A stretch of 64,000 bases of DNA from contig FXAI01000006.1 in NCBI GenBank assembly GCA_900177435.1, positions 124,001 to 188,000 of the forward strand. The letters are read 5' to 3'. A program made the translations under genes and the position numbers. Under the pieces are notes generated by a model, which did not search any database, was not told the DNA's origin, and saw only the letters and a program-made list of their open reading frames with translations. Of this stretch, positions 1-8,806 are shown piece by piece; position 1 is the stretch's first letter, and every line of letters begins with the position of its first letter. Source of the stretch: Alteromonadaceae bacterium Bs31. GTDB taxonomy: Bacteria > Pseudomonadota > Gammaproteobacteria > Pseudomonadales > Cellvibrionaceae.

Positions 1-721
1 AGCCTGCTTGTATGTCGTCAACAATCAGGAGCACGCCGTGTTTCTTACAGACAGCTTGTAAATTTCTCAGCCATTCAAAACTGGCGGCATTAATACCTCC
101 TTCACCTTGTACCGTTTCAACCACAACGCCCGCTGGCGAATTAATACCACTGCTGGAATCTGACAATACCTTGTCCAGGTAAACTGTTGTATCGATGCCC
201 TCACCCAAGTATCCGTCAAAGGGAATACGATGCGTGCCGCTTAAGCTTACCCCTGCTGCATCCCGGTGATGAGAGTTACCGGTTGCCGCTAGCGAGCCAA
301 GGCTTACGCCATGAAAGCCATTTGTAAAAGTTACGATATTTTGCTGGCCTGTCACATTGCGTGCAATTTTAAGTGCAGCTTCAACTGCATTGGTACCCGT
401 TGGGCCGGTAAATTGCACCATGTATTCCATATTACGGGGTTTTAGTATTTTTTCGTTAAAGGTTTCGAGAAATTCACCTTTGGCTTTGGTGTGTAAATCC
501 AGGCCATGTGCAATGCCGTCGTTGCTAATATAGTCCAATAATTTTTCTTTAAAATTGGCGTTATTATGGCCGTAGTTTAGTGTGCCCGCCCCTGCTAGAA
601 AATCCAGATACTGGTTTCCTTCCTCATCATAGATATACTCTCCAAGGGCCCTGTTAAATACACGAGGGAATGCCCTTGCATAGCTTTGAACTTCCGATTC
701 AATTTCGTTAAATATTTTCAT
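1..721 (-). CDS. ectB: EctB, diaminobutyrate--2-oxoglutarate aminotransferase (C-terminal part lies beyond the left edge)
   Basis: EctB makes L-2,4-diaminobutyrate from aspartate semialdehyde using glutamate, the first committed step of ectoine synthesis in the cytoplasm. About 240 N-terminal residues are visible, starting at the ATG whose complement is 719-721; GGAAAA lies a few bases upstream as a modest ribosome site. Fold-type I PLP aminotransferase features seen are the N-terminal ARAFPRVF stretch, the NGFHGVSLGS segment, the VVVETVQGEGG loop and the IVDDIQAG aspartate motif that contacts the PLP ring. The PLP-binding lysine is outside the window. It follows ectA by 53 bp on the same strand, so they are probably cotranscribed, with ectC expected next beyond the edge. 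The only anomaly is the truncation by the window. Confidence 0.95.
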   Translation of the reverse strand, partial: MKIFNEIESEVQSYARAFPRVFNRALGEYIYDEEGNQYLDFLAGAGTLNYGHNNANFKEKLLDYISNDGIAHGLDLHTKAKGEFLETFNEKILKPRNMEYMVQFTGPTGTNAVEAALKIARNVTGQQNIVTFTNGFHGVSLGSLAATGNSHHRDAAGVSLSGTHRIPFDGYLGEGIDTTVYLDKVLSDSSSGINSPAGVVVETVQGEGGINAASFEWLRNLQAVCKKHGVLLIVDDIQAG

Positions 722-774
722 AAATATTTTTCCAATCTGGTGGTATTGGGTGAGAGGGGATGCGGCGTTTCGCT

Positions 775-1281
775 TTAGGTGCTTGGGCTGTTAAGAGGCC
801 CGATCTTTACCAGGATCTCGGAGTCATGATGACCCAAAAAATGTTTGTCCTGATGGAAGAGCAGCTCGCTAGATAATTGGCTGCCATGCTTTTCAGCGAT
901 ACGGCGAAATAAGCCCCAGGATGCCTCGTTTGTTTCTGTGATGGTCGTTTCAATGAAACGAAGAGATGTACAGCAATCGCGCTTAAGAATGTTATCTATC
1001 ATTTTCGAGGCTAAGCCTTGGCCGCGAGCGGTGCTGCTCACCGCGACCTGCCATATAAATAGCGTGTCTGGTCTGCCAGGCACAATGTAGCCGCTGGTAA
1101 AAGCCAATAGTTCACCTTGCAGCTTCACGGCAACAGAGGTTTCCGCGAAGTGGTGGCACTGGAGAAGGTTGCAGTAAGCTGAGTTTCGGTCGAGTGGCGG
1201 GCAAGCTTCGATAAGCTGTGAGACGGCCCAGCCATCTTCTTTGGATGGGCTGTGGAAGAGTAATGCTTGATTGGCACTCAT
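775..1281 (-). CDS. ectA: EctA, L-2,4-diaminobutyrate N-gamma-acetyltransferase
   Basis: This is a 168-residue GNAT-fold acetyltransferase that transfers acetyl from acetyl-CoA to diaminobutyrate, giving the substrate of ectoine synthase. The typical EctA opening is visible around residues 12-45 (a tryptophan-containing segment followed by LDRNSAYCNLL). The acetyl-CoA motif A appears as QVAVSSTARGQGLASKMI (roughly residues 78-95), followed by the ETTITETNEASW segment typical of EctA. The length matches the family. It is the first gene of the ect operon, transcribed leftward from the region 1282-1528 that it shares with the divergent MarR regulator. Osmotic control from that region is inferred from the family, not seen directly. 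Confidence 0.96.
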   Translation of the reverse strand: MSANQALLFHSPSKEDGWAVSQLIEACPPLDRNSAYCNLLQCHHFAETSVAVKLQGELLAFTSGYIVPGRPDTLFIWQVAVSSTARGQGLASKMIDNILKRDCCTSLRFIETTITETNEASWGLFRRIAEKHGSQLSSELLFHQDKHFLGHHDSEILVKIGPLNSPST

Positions 1282-1429
1282 AAACTAGCTGAAAACCTTA
1301 AAAATAATATACACATCTAAACATATTTGAGGCGAGTCAAAAATTGGATAACTCACAAAAACTCACTGAATATGTCGGTAAAATCGCCTTTTTCACCTGT
1401 CTGACTGCTAAGGCGGCAGGTGTACGTGC

Positions 1430-1441
1430 TTAGACGTCTAA
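1430..1441. promoter_or_regulatory. Perfect 12-bp palindrome between ectA and the MarR gene, candidate EctR operator
   Basis: TTAGACGTCTAA is identical on both strands and lies about 20 bp upstream of the likely promoter of the MarR gene. A related half-site, GTTTAG, recurs nearby at 1451-1460 (read on the minus strand), and GTTTAGATGTGTA occurs on the minus strand close to ectA. MarR-family dimers bind such short palindromes, and EctR proteins of halophilic methylotrophs are known to bind the ect promoter. Assignment as the operator is inference from position and symmetry. Confidence 0.5.
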
Positions 1442-1458
1442 ATATTGTACACTAAACG

Positions 1459-1486
1459 TTTGCGTGTTGCCACCGCAGTGTATAAT
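1459..1486 (+). promoter_or_regulatory. Candidate sigma-70 promoter of the MarR (EctR-like) gene
   Basis: A perfect TATAAT is at 1481-1486, preceded 16 bp upstream by TTTGCG at 1459-1464, which matches the -35 consensus only partly. Transcription would begin near 1493, about 35 bases ahead of the TTG start. The palindrome at 1430-1441 lies just upstream. Confidence 0.5.
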
Positions 1487-1528
1487 CACGGCAGTATGTA
1501 ACTGACTGATAAGTTAGAGGATTCTTAT

Positions 1529-2020
1529 TTGACCAATCTTGAAGAAGTGCTGGTGGCGTTGCGGCGGGTGATCCGCGCGACTGACTTACATTCAAAACAC
1601 CTGGCAAAAACAACAGGCCTTACCGCACCGCAAATTCTGCTGCTAAAAACCATTAAGGATAAAGGCGAGGTAACCATTGGCGAGCTGGCAAACAAAATAA
1701 GCCTTAGTCAGGCAACGGTTACCACGATTCTGGACCGTCTGGAAAAGCGTGGCTTTATTTATAGAGAGCGCTCAAAGGAGGACAAGCGTAAAGTGCATGC
1801 CTATCTTACTGATGCTGGCACCAGTATTTTGAAAGATGCCCCTATTCCGCTACAGGATCAATTCGCACGTCAATACAACGACTTACAGCAATGGGAGCAG
1901 ACCATGATCATATCGTCCCTACAGCGTATCGCTCAGATGATGGACGCTCAAAACATTGATGCATCGCCAGTGTTGGATCTAGGAACACTAGACCGGCAGG
2001 AGCTGGAGTCTAAAAACTAG
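1529..2020 (+). CDS. ectR: MarR-family regulator, EctR type
   Basis: This 163-residue winged-helix protein is divergently transcribed from ectA, the normal position of EctR, the regulator of ectoine genes. The DNA-binding core is clear at about residues 50-100: IGELANKISLSQATVTTILDRL is the helix-turn-helix, followed by GFIYRERSKEDKRKV, the wing with the conserved D-x-R element of MarR proteins. The start is a TTG at 1529, chosen because the purine-rich AGAGGA at 1515-1520 is at proper spacing and the MTNLEE N-terminus aligns with the usual MarR start. It probably represses or tunes the ect promoter and itself by way of the intergenic palindrome. The EctR name is inferred from context; the MarR family call is secure. 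Confidence 0.85.
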   Translation: MTNLEEVLVALRRVIRATDLHSKHLAKTTGLTAPQILLLKTIKDKGEVTIGELANKISLSQATVTTILDRLEKRGFIYRERSKEDKRKVHAYLTDAGTSILKDAPIPLQDQFARQYNDLQQWEQTMIISSLQRIAQMMDAQNIDASPVLDLGTLDRQELESKN

Positions 2021-2205
2021 AAAACTAGCCTATTAAGGCTTGGCGTGCGTTTGCTGCCTTGGCGTTTATGGCGCTAGAGAAGCAGCAACATTGGAGGATA
2101 GGTATCCACCCGCCGAGTTATTTCCCCGTTCACTGTGCATAAGCAGTATAGCGCTAAGCTTTTAATCGCGGGTTTTATTTGCCGCTCACTTAAAGAGGAT
2201 TTTTC

Positions 2206-3054
2206 GTGGAAGAAATTAGACACATTGTTGAACTGCTTGAGGCAACACGCTTGTTGGCCATCGTTAAGGCGCTGCTGCTTTTGCTGTTTGGCTATAGCGC
2301 CGGCAGGTTTGTGAGTTCAGCACTGGCGAAATTTTTCAACAAAAAATTGACCGTACATGGCTGCCAGATACTTAAACGATCAGTATTCTACAGTATCTTT
2401 ATATTGATGGCCGTCTCAGCATTGAGAGAGCTGGGTTTCGATCTTGGCGTTCTGTTGGGAGCCGCAGGTATTCTCACCGTGGCGATTGGCTTTGCTTCAC
2501 AAACCTCTGCTTCCAACCTGATTAGCGGCTTGTTCCTGCTGATCGAAAGGCCTTTTTCAATTACGGACGTGATTCGCGTTGGCGACACCACTGGCGAGGT
2601 GATATCTGTCGATTTGTTATCGGTAAAGTTGCGCACCTTTGACAATTTGTTTGTACGTATTCCCAACGAGACAATGATAAAAACGGAAGTCACAACTCTG
2701 ACCAAATTTCCCACACGCCGAGCAGACCTGTTCTTTGGTGTTGCCTACAAGGAAGATATTGAGCAGGTTAAGGCTGTATTGATGGAGATCGCGGAAAACA
2801 ACCCTCTGTGCTTGAAAGAACCACCACCACTTTTCATTTTTTCAGGCTTTGGAAGCTCCTCCGTTGATATACAGTTCTCCGTTTGGGCAGAGCGGGAAAA
2901 CTTTAGACAATTAAAAAACAGCATGCTGGAAACAATAAAACGGACATTTGATGAAAAAGGTATCGAGATCCCCTTCCCTCATGTCAGCCTTTACAGTGGT
3001 TCAAAAACTGAGCCTCTTCCTGTTTCTCTGGTGGGTGGCGAAAGAAAAAATTAA
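2206..3054 (+). CDS. Small-conductance mechanosensitive channel, MscS family
   Basis: This 282-residue inner-membrane protein should open under membrane tension to release solutes on hypo-osmotic shock, which fits its place beside the ectoine genes. Hydrophobic helices lie at about residues 15-35 and 55-75. The pore-lining helix is the Gly/Ala-rich segment LGAAGILTVAIGFASQTSAS around residues 83-102, followed by the beta domain (LIERPFSITDVIRVGD... RTFDNLFVRIPN). The C-terminal alpha/beta domain extends to about residue 265. The start is a GTG at 2206 preceded by AGAGGAT at 2194-2200. It is shorter than the longer MscK-like channels and close to the basic MscS length. Cotranscription with upstream or downstream genes is not evident. 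Confidence 0.92.
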   Translation: MEEIRHIVELLEATRLLAIVKALLLLLFGYSAGRFVSSALAKFFNKKLTVHGCQILKRSVFYSIFILMAVSALRELGFDLGVLLGAAGILTVAIGFASQTSASNLISGLFLLIERPFSITDVIRVGDTTGEVISVDLLSVKLRTFDNLFVRIPNETMIKTEVTTLTKFPTRRADLFFGVAYKEDIEQVKAVLMEIAENNPLCLKEPPPLFIFSGFGSSSVDIQFSVWAERENFRQLKNSMLETIKRTFDEKGIEIPFPHVSLYSGSKTEPLPVSLVGGERKN

Positions 3055-3151
3055 TCTGTTTTGAGGTAGTACAATAATCGCATGCAAACAGGCGCTTTTA
3101 ACCTTCGTCACAAGTCGCTATTTTGTCGAAAACCTTAATTGAAGTTAGTTT

Positions 3152-4708
3152 ATGAAAAATGCTCTATTAAAATTTAATACATTTTTTCTGGCACTGTTAG
3201 TTGTTGTGACAGTTGGGTGTGCCAGCGTTGATTATGATTATCCGCGCGAGGAGAGCTTTTCCCCGGATACATCGAAAACCCAAAATACCTATTTTGGTCG
3301 ATATTCCGCTACAGAGCTTCCTAAACACCCTGCTGGTATGTCAGGGTTTATGTTGTTGGGTGACGGTGTTGAGGCGTTCGCAGCGCGACTGATGATGGCT
3401 GACTGGGCTCAGCAAACTCTCGATGCCCAATATTATTTGCTAACCGACGATGTGATTGGTTATGCCTTTATCGCATCACTGCTTAAAGCAGCTGACAGAG
3501 GCGTACGCGTGCGACTGCTGTTGGATGATATGCTCACCCAGGGATATGACCTAGGTATGGTAGCGCTCGATTCCCACCCCAATATAGAGCTAAGAGTTTT
3601 TAACCCTTTTACCAGTCGAACATTTCGCCCTTTTGATTTACCAAAATTTTCGCGGCTCAACCGTCGTATGCACAATAAATCGTTTACCGTTGATAATCAG
3701 CTCACTTTAATTGGCGGCAGAAATATTGCCGGAGAGTACTTCGGTGCACGAGCTGATTTAAACTTTGGTGATCTTGATGTTGTTGCGCTCGGGCCGGTAG
3801 TTGAAGATGTATCTGTGATGTTTGATGAGTACTGGAATTCATCTGGCGCACTACCTGTTCCCGCATTCGCAAAGAGTTCCAAGCAGTCAAGCTCAGAGCT
3901 TGAAATTTTTAGAGCTAGGGTGAAGGAGAAGATTGACGCTGCGGTGGCGGGTGTCTATGTCGACGCATTGGGCGAAGATTACATGCGTCTATTGATGGAG
4001 GAGTCCGATCGTATTGAGTGGGCAAATTACAAGCTTATTTACGACGCGCCGAGTAAAGCTATATTGGGAGAAGATAGTGTTAAGCCCTATATTATTGAGG
4101 ATATTGAGAGCGCCATACGGCAAGGAGAAAAGGAGCTAATTCTGGTTTCTCCCTATTTTGTGCCACTGAAAGCCGGCGAGGCCTTTTTCCAGGAACTAGT
4201 AGACCGTGGCATGGATGTCATAATTGTTACCAATTCACTTGCGGCAAATAATCATGGCGCGGTGCATTCCGGCTATGCACCATCCAGAAATCGTTTGTTG
4301 GAAATGGGGGTTCGTTTATATGAAGTTAAGTCTCAGGGTATTAGCCAGGAATATGAGAGAGTGGGCCACGAGAACTCCCGCGCTACGCTCCACACAAAAG
4401 CATTTTTGGTTGATCGTAGCAAACTCTTTATTGGCTCCTTTAATTGGGACCCTAGGTCTATCAATATCAATACAGAAATGGGCGTATTAATAGACTCCCC
4501 TGAGCTGGGGAAAGTGGCAACAAGGAACTTTGATTTAAAGCTTGACGAAAAAACCTACGAAGTGGTGTTGAATGACAAAGGACAGCTTCGCTGGATAGAT
4601 CGCAGTGGTGATAATGAGTTGGTACTCAATAAAGAGCCAGACACCTCTTGGTGGAAGCGGTTTACAACCGGTTTTATGGGTATTCTTCCCATAAAAAGCC
4701 AGCTGTAA
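3152..4708 (+). CDS. Phospholipase D / cardiolipin synthase-like lipoprotein (ClsC/YmdC type)
   Basis: This 518-residue PLD-superfamily protein carries two HKD motifs: H174-x-K176-x4-D181 in MHNKSFTVDNQ and H414-x-K416-x4-D421 in LHTKAFLVDRS. It is therefore expected to be a catalytically complete phosphatidyltransferase or phospholipase acting through a phospho-histidine intermediate. The N-terminus is a lipoprotein signal with a lipobox-like VTVGC at about residues 19-23, so it should be anchored to a membrane, facing the periplasm. Overall it resembles the YmdC/ClsC branch, which in E. coli makes cardiolipin together with a partner protein. It is followed by an EEP-fold protein and a DUF5329 protein in the same direction. 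Reaction and lipid substrate are inferred. Confidence 0.88.
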   Translation: MKNALLKFNTFFLALLVVVTVGCASVDYDYPREESFSPDTSKTQNTYFGRYSATELPKHPAGMSGFMLLGDGVEAFAARLMMADWAQQTLDAQYYLLTDDVIGYAFIASLLKAADRGVRVRLLLDDMLTQGYDLGMVALDSHPNIELRVFNPFTSRTFRPFDLPKFSRLNRRMHNKSFTVDNQLTLIGGRNIAGEYFGARADLNFGDLDVVALGPVVEDVSVMFDEYWNSSGALPVPAFAKSSKQSSSELEIFRARVKEKIDAAVAGVYVDALGEDYMRLLMEESDRIEWANYKLIYDAPSKAILGEDSVKPYIIEDIESAIRQGEKELILVSPYFVPLKAGEAFFQELVDRGMDVIIVTNSLAANNHGAVHSGYAPSRNRLLEMGVRLYEVKSQGISQEYERVGHENSRATLHTKAFLVDRSKLFIGSFNWDPRSININTEMGVLIDSPELGKVATRNFDLKLDEKTYEVVLNDKGQLRWIDRSGDNELVLNKEPDTSWWKRFTTGFMGILPIKSQL

Positions 4709-4843
4709 ACAATTGCTCGATGTGGAGAAAAAACTGCCGCAATAATCATCATAGGCACACATTTTTTACAATAAGTGCATAAAGGCAATGAGCCTAAGTG
4801 TTGCTTTGGTTTTAGTCATAAAAAAAGGCCAAATAAAAATAGT

Positions 4844-5713
4844 ATGACAATTAACGGTATGCCCGTGTGGACAATAGCTTTTAGGTCAATGCTGGCTTTC
4901 TTCTGCGTTGTTTGTGTGCCTTTGTATTCCTGGTCGGGTGTTACGAACCATGATGCACCGGTTTATTTTGATTTGGATGGGTGTATTGCTGCGCTATCCC
5001 AGGATCATAAAGGTGACTCACCGGCAGTCACTGGGGACAAAGCATTAAGACTAGTGAGCTGGAATATTGAGAAAGGAAAAAATGAAGGCTGGCTGGAAGA
5101 GCTGAAAAAAGTTGCTGTTGGTTCGGACTTCGTGTTTTTGCAGGAAGCAATATTTATTGATGAAATGAAGCAGCCGAGCAACAAGGAAATATTTTGGAGC
5201 TTTTCGCCGGGTTATAAAACAGAACGTTACAGTAGTGGTGTTATGACGCTTAGCCGCGCTAAACCCGACCTGGTATGCTCCCTTGCTTCCAAAGAGCCGT
5301 GGTTAAGAACACCTAAGATGATATCTGTAGTGAGGCTTCCCGATACTCCTGCTGGCGGTGGCTTGCTTTTAATTAATGTACATGCCGTTAATTTTACCCT
5401 TGGCTTGAGTGCCTACCGGGCGCAACTGAAAATAATTGAAACATTGTTGTCCGCTTATACTTATCCAGTGGTTGTTGCCGGTGATATGAACACCTGGAGC
5501 GAAGCAAGAGAGAGCGAGTTAAAAACTCTCGCTCAAGAGCATGGCCTTGTTCCTGTCACCTTTGATCCCGATTGGCGTACACAGAAATTTGGAAGGCCCT
5601 TGGATCATATTCTAATCAGGGGTTTACTAGTTGAGCATAGCGAAGTTGTGAGTACGGCCACATCCGACCATAATCTACTCAAAGCAACCATTTCAGGTGA
5701 CAAAGGACAATAA
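4844..5713 (+). CDS. Endonuclease/exonuclease/phosphatase-fold protein, exported or membrane anchored
   Basis: EEP-family metal-dependent phosphodiesterase fold, about 289 residues from the ATG chosen here. Motifs in order are SWNIEKGK (metal-binding Asn/Glu), FVFLQEA, the NVHAVNF strand, VAGDMNTW (catalytic Asp and Asn), and the C-terminal DHILIRG and SDHNLLKA with the catalytic Asp-His. Family members are nucleases, sphingomyelinases or inositol-phosphate phosphatases, and sequence alone does not separate these. The hydrophobic segment near residues 10-30 suggests a signal peptide or anchor. The frame stays open upstream to a GTG at 4775, but that would place an odd charged stretch ahead of the signal, so ATG 4844 is preferred although no good ribosome site is seen. 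Its position after a PLD lipoprotein makes a role in lipid or phosphodiester turnover attractive. Confidence 0.8.
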   Translation: MTINGMPVWTIAFRSMLAFFCVVCVPLYSWSGVTNHDAPVYFDLDGCIAALSQDHKGDSPAVTGDKALRLVSWNIEKGKNEGWLEELKKVAVGSDFVFLQEAIFIDEMKQPSNKEIFWSFSPGYKTERYSSGVMTLSRAKPDLVCSLASKEPWLRTPKMISVVRLPDTPAGGGLLLINVHAVNFTLGLSAYRAQLKIIETLLSAYTYPVVVAGDMNTWSEARESELKTLAQEHGLVPVTFDPDWRTQKFGRPLDHILIRGLLVEHSEVVSTATSDHNLLKATISGDKGQ

Positions 5714-5714
5714 C

Positions 5715-6173
5715 ATGAGTAAAGGTAGTGCAGGTTTCATGTTTTGCACTTGGGTTTTTTCAGCGCTTGTTTTTGCTGGTGCCTCATATGCAGGCGACAA
5801 TCATGTGGCTAAGGTTGCAGGTGATGAAAAGGCAGCAGATAACAAACAGGTAGCAAGCAAGCACAGCGAAGTATCCATCGCAGAAAAAGAAATTTCAGCG
5901 CTGATACAAAGCGTAGAAAATAGCCGCTGTACCTTTCAGCGCAATGGAAAGGCGTATAAGGCCGACGAGGCAGCGGACCACCTCAGGCTCAAATGGCGCA
6001 GGGGAAAAAAATATGCAGGCAGTGCAGAGCTGTTTATCGAAAATCTTGCCAGTAAAAGTTCATGGAGCGGCAAGCCCTATTCCATGGACTGCCCAGAAAC
6101 TGGCATCCAAACGACCAATGCCTGGTTTCATCGTCAGCTAAAGAGTTTACGTGGCGTCTCAGTAAACGATTAA
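5715..6173 (+). CDS. DUF5329-family exported protein
   Basis: This protein of about 152 residues has an N-terminal signal peptide (hydrophobic from about residue 8 to the Ala-rich cut site near residue 26). The conserved region is near residues 60-145: a Ser-x-Cys-x-Phe (SRCTFQRNG), AADHLRLKW, and the ASKSSWSGKPY stretch with a second Cys (MDCP). The two cysteines could form a periplasmic disulfide. The pattern matches DUF5329, for which no function is known to me. The ATG at 5715 lies one base after the stop of the EEP gene, so translation is probably coupled; an alternative in-frame start at 5697 would overlap that gene. Together with the two preceding genes it forms a likely three-gene unit. 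Confidence 0.75.
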   Translation: MSKGSAGFMFCTWVFSALVFAGASYAGDNHVAKVAGDEKAADNKQVASKHSEVSIAEKEISALIQSVENSRCTFQRNGKAYKADEAADHLRLKWRRGKKYAGSAELFIENLASKSSWSGKPYSMDCPETGIQTTNAWFHRQLKSLRGVSVND

Positions 6174-6344
6174 GCGCTAAAGAGTAAGAGTATTAGTGCT
6201 TACTCCACTGCCCTATTCATTAGCTCAGTATGCGCTTTGTAAACAACGATTTTACTGACCATTCGTCGCTGTTAGTTTGCACGAAAAACAGCATGCCCCT
6301 AAGTTTGCGACATGGACGGACCTTACTGCTTTATAGCCGCTAGG

Positions 6345-6761
6345 TTAATAGCCGCTGGCACTTAAAGATGTTCTCGTATGGCGATGGGCCATGATCTCCC
6401 TGGTTTTGAAAATATGAGCCCCATCCAGTAAGCCTCTGTCCAGTAGTTCACATATAACAGCCCCCACCACTTTGGCATCATTCTTAAATTCACTTTCAAT
6501 TAGAGGGGCTTTTAGCGCTCTTGCACGCACAGCATCGTTTATGCGCTCTTGCATCTGCTCGATGTGGTAGGCAAATATCTGGGCAATGGATGGGTGTAAC
6601 CAGGAGTCTTTTTTGATGAAGAAAAACCAGAGGGTTTCCCTAAGCACTTCCACAGCCATCGGCGAGAAATTGGAAAAACACCAGCGCGCGTATTCTTCCG
6701 CCAGTGGATTTTCTACGGCGAGCTGTGTTTGTTCAAATGGCCAGTTTATGGTCTGCTTCAT
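6345..6761 (-). CDS. Hypothetical protein, mostly helical, about 138 residues
   Basis: I do not recognise this family. The frame runs on the minus strand between two plus-strand genes. The start chosen is the ATG whose complement is 6759-6761, because AAGGAA lies at good spacing upstream; the frame is open to 6809. The product begins MKQTINWPFEQTQ, contains an aromatic-rich helix (CFSNFSPM... LWFFFIKKDSW), a central ERINDAVRARALKAP helix and a C-terminal HRHTRTSLSAS tail. No signal peptide or membrane span is convincing. Residue composition looks like a real soluble protein, but no conserved motif supports a function. Confidence 0.55.
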   Translation of the reverse strand: MKQTINWPFEQTQLAVENPLAEEYARWCFSNFSPMAVEVLRETLWFFFIKKDSWLHPSIAQIFAYHIEQMQERINDAVRARALKAPLIESEFKNDAKVVGAVICELLDRGLLDGAHIFKTREIMAHRHTRTSLSASGY

Positions 6762-7244
6762 ATAAAGGTTCCTTGCAATTACCTGAGCCGTTTTGAGTAT
6801 AGTCTGCAATAGGCATTAACAAGGCGATGTGTGGTTTTTGGTGTCATCTGGCTCTCTATCCTGCATGGCGTATTTTGCAGCATCTCACTGAGTCGGCTTT
6901 CAAGAGAACCCTTGTGATGCTTTTAAGAGGGTGTTCCAGTAAGAGAGGCATGAAGTATGAAGGTCTCAAGCAGAGGGAAGATGAACACAACAATGCAACG
7001 AGAGCTCGTTATAGACTCCAAACTATAAATTCCCTGAAGTATTATTTTAGTTGTTGAAAATATAAATGTGATCTTCTAACCTGACACGTACGTAGAAACT
7101 ATCTTAGCAATAGCAACGATAGTGAACACGGAACCTCCAAAGCGATCACCGGACCTCCAAAAATAAATCTATAGTAGGCCTCAAGCCTCAAATAATCTAT
7201 TAACACACCCTATTTATAATGTACCGAGCGACAAGGAACAGCCC
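6762..7244. other. 483-bp gene-poor stretch upstream of the sulfatase gene, with a candidate promoter
   Basis: The region holds divergent upstream sequence for the hypothetical gene and the sulfatase. A TATAAT is present at 7215-7220, about 25 bp before the sulfatase start, without a convincing -35 element. AAGGAACA at 7233-7240 is the sulfatase ribosome site. A near-duplicate of about 12 bases (CGGAACCTCCAAA and CGGACCTCCAAAA) occurs between 7129 and 7162. A 76-codon open frame at 6827-7057 has no coding character and is left out. Confidence 0.45.
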
Positions 7245-8783
7245 ATGAATTATCCTAAACAAATCGTTTACTCATTTTTACTGCTTATGTTATCGGCTTT
7301 TTCGATAGCTGAAGAAGCAAAACCGAACATCTTGGTGATATGGGGCGATGATATTGGTCAAAGCAATATCAGCGCTTATACCTTCGGTTTAATGGGATAT
7401 AAAACCCCCAACATCGATCGTATTGCAAAAGAAGGCATGATGTTTACTGATTACTACGGTGAGCAGTCTTGCACGGCTGGTCGTTCTTCCTATATTACTG
7501 GCCAAAGCGTGTTTCGTACTGGCCTGTCCAAGGTCGGTTTGCCTGGCGCGGAGCTTGGGATGAGAGAAGAAGACCCCACTATTGCCGGCTTACTCAAAGC
7601 CTATGGCTATGCCACCGGCCAGTTCGGGAAAAATCATTTAGGCGACAGGGACGAACACTTACCTACCAACCATGGCTTTGATGAGTTCTTCGGCAACCTC
7701 TACCACTTAAATGCTGAAGAGGAACCGGAAAATCCTGATTACCCGAAAAACCCTGAATTCCGCAAAAATTTTGGCCCTAGAGGCGTTGTCCATAGTTTTG
7801 CCGACGGCAAAATTGAAGACACTGGCCCTCTAAGTAAAAAACGTATGGAAACTATCGACGATGAAACTGTCGATGCGGCCATTAAGTTCATTGAAAAAAA
7901 TCACAAAGCCAAGAAGCCTTTTTATGTGTGGTGGAACGGCACCAGAATGCATTTTCGCACGCACGTGAAGGATGAATTACGCGGTATCTCTGGTCAGGAT
8001 GAGTACTCCGATGGCATGGTGGAACACGACACCCACGTTGGTAAACTGCTTGCAACCTTAGATAAATTAGGCATCGCTGAAAATACCATTGTCCACTACT
8101 CCACTGACAACGGCCCCCACATGAATACCTGGCCGGATGCCGCCATGACTCCTTTCTACGGAGAGAAAAACACTAACTACGAGGGTGGGTGGCGCGTACC
8201 TTCCATGGTTCGTTGGCCCGGTAAAGTAGAAGCGGGTGTTGTCTCCAATGAAATAATGCATCACATGGATTGGCTGCCAACCTATCTTGCCGCTGCAGGT
8301 GCTGGGGACATTAAAGATCGCCTGAAAAAAGGTAAAGTTCGTTCAATCGGCAGAAAATATAAAGTGCACCTGGATGGCTACAACTTCTTACCCCATATAA
8401 CCGGCAAGGAAGAAGAAGGTCCACGAAAGGAAATTTTCTACTTCTCTGATGATGGTGATCTAACAGCACTGCGCTATGGAGATTGGAAACTAATTTTCCT
8501 TCAGCAAAAAGCCTACGCAACCTTAAGAGCCTGGATGGAGCCATGGACCGAGTTGCGTATTCCAATGATATTTAACCTGCGTAGAGACCCTTACGAGCGA
8601 GCTCATGTTACATCCAACACGTACTACGACTGGATGATCGATAGAGCTTTCTTCCTGGTTCCTGCCCAGGCTTACGTTGGTGATTTCCTCGGAACATTTA
8701 AAGAATTCCCTCCCAGGCAAAAAGCCGCGAGCTTTAGCCTTGATCAGGTAATGGAAAAAATGACCGAAGCTCCGGCACATTAG
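7245..8783 (+). CDS. Periplasmic type I (formylglycine) sulfatase / arylsulfatase
   Basis: This 512-residue sulfatase has a cleavable signal peptide (residues 1-22 or so, ending SIAEE). The N-terminal metal site is PNILVIWGDDIGQ. The formylglycine motif is C76-T-A-G-R80; the family form is C/S-x-P/A-x-R, so the cysteine should be converted to formylglycine by FGE or an anaerobic maturase, neither of which is in this window. The second metal-binding region is YSTDNGPH, with further active-site residues in WWNGTRMHF. It hydrolyses sulfate esters, and the family includes enzymes for sulfated algal polysaccharides; the substrate is unknown here. It ends at a good hairpin terminator before the MoxR operon, so it is a separate transcript. 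Sulfatase genes next to MoxR/VWA operons are a recurring arrangement. Confidence 0.92.
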   Translation: MNYPKQIVYSFLLLMLSAFSIAEEAKPNILVIWGDDIGQSNISAYTFGLMGYKTPNIDRIAKEGMMFTDYYGEQSCTAGRSSYITGQSVFRTGLSKVGLPGAELGMREEDPTIAGLLKAYGYATGQFGKNHLGDRDEHLPTNHGFDEFFGNLYHLNAEEEPENPDYPKNPEFRKNFGPRGVVHSFADGKIEDTGPLSKKRMETIDDETVDAAIKFIEKNHKAKKPFYVWWNGTRMHFRTHVKDELRGISGQDEYSDGMVEHDTHVGKLLATLDKLGIAENTIVHYSTDNGPHMNTWPDAAMTPFYGEKNTNYEGGWRVPSMVRWPGKVEAGVVSNEIMHHMDWLPTYLAAAGAGDIKDRLKKGKVRSIGRKYKVHLDGYNFLPHITGKEEEGPRKEIFYFSDDGDLTALRYGDWKLIFLQQKAYATLRAWMEPWTELRIPMIFNLRRDPYERAHVTSNTYYDWMIDRAFFLVPAQAYVGDFLGTFKEFPPRQKAASFSLDQVMEKMTEAPAH

Positions 8784-8806
8784 CCGCATGAATGAGTAAC
8801 TCAATT

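Noticed and set aside
6827-7057. 76-codon plus-strand frame before the sulfatase
   Set aside because: No ribosome site and a random-looking product; treated as intergenic.
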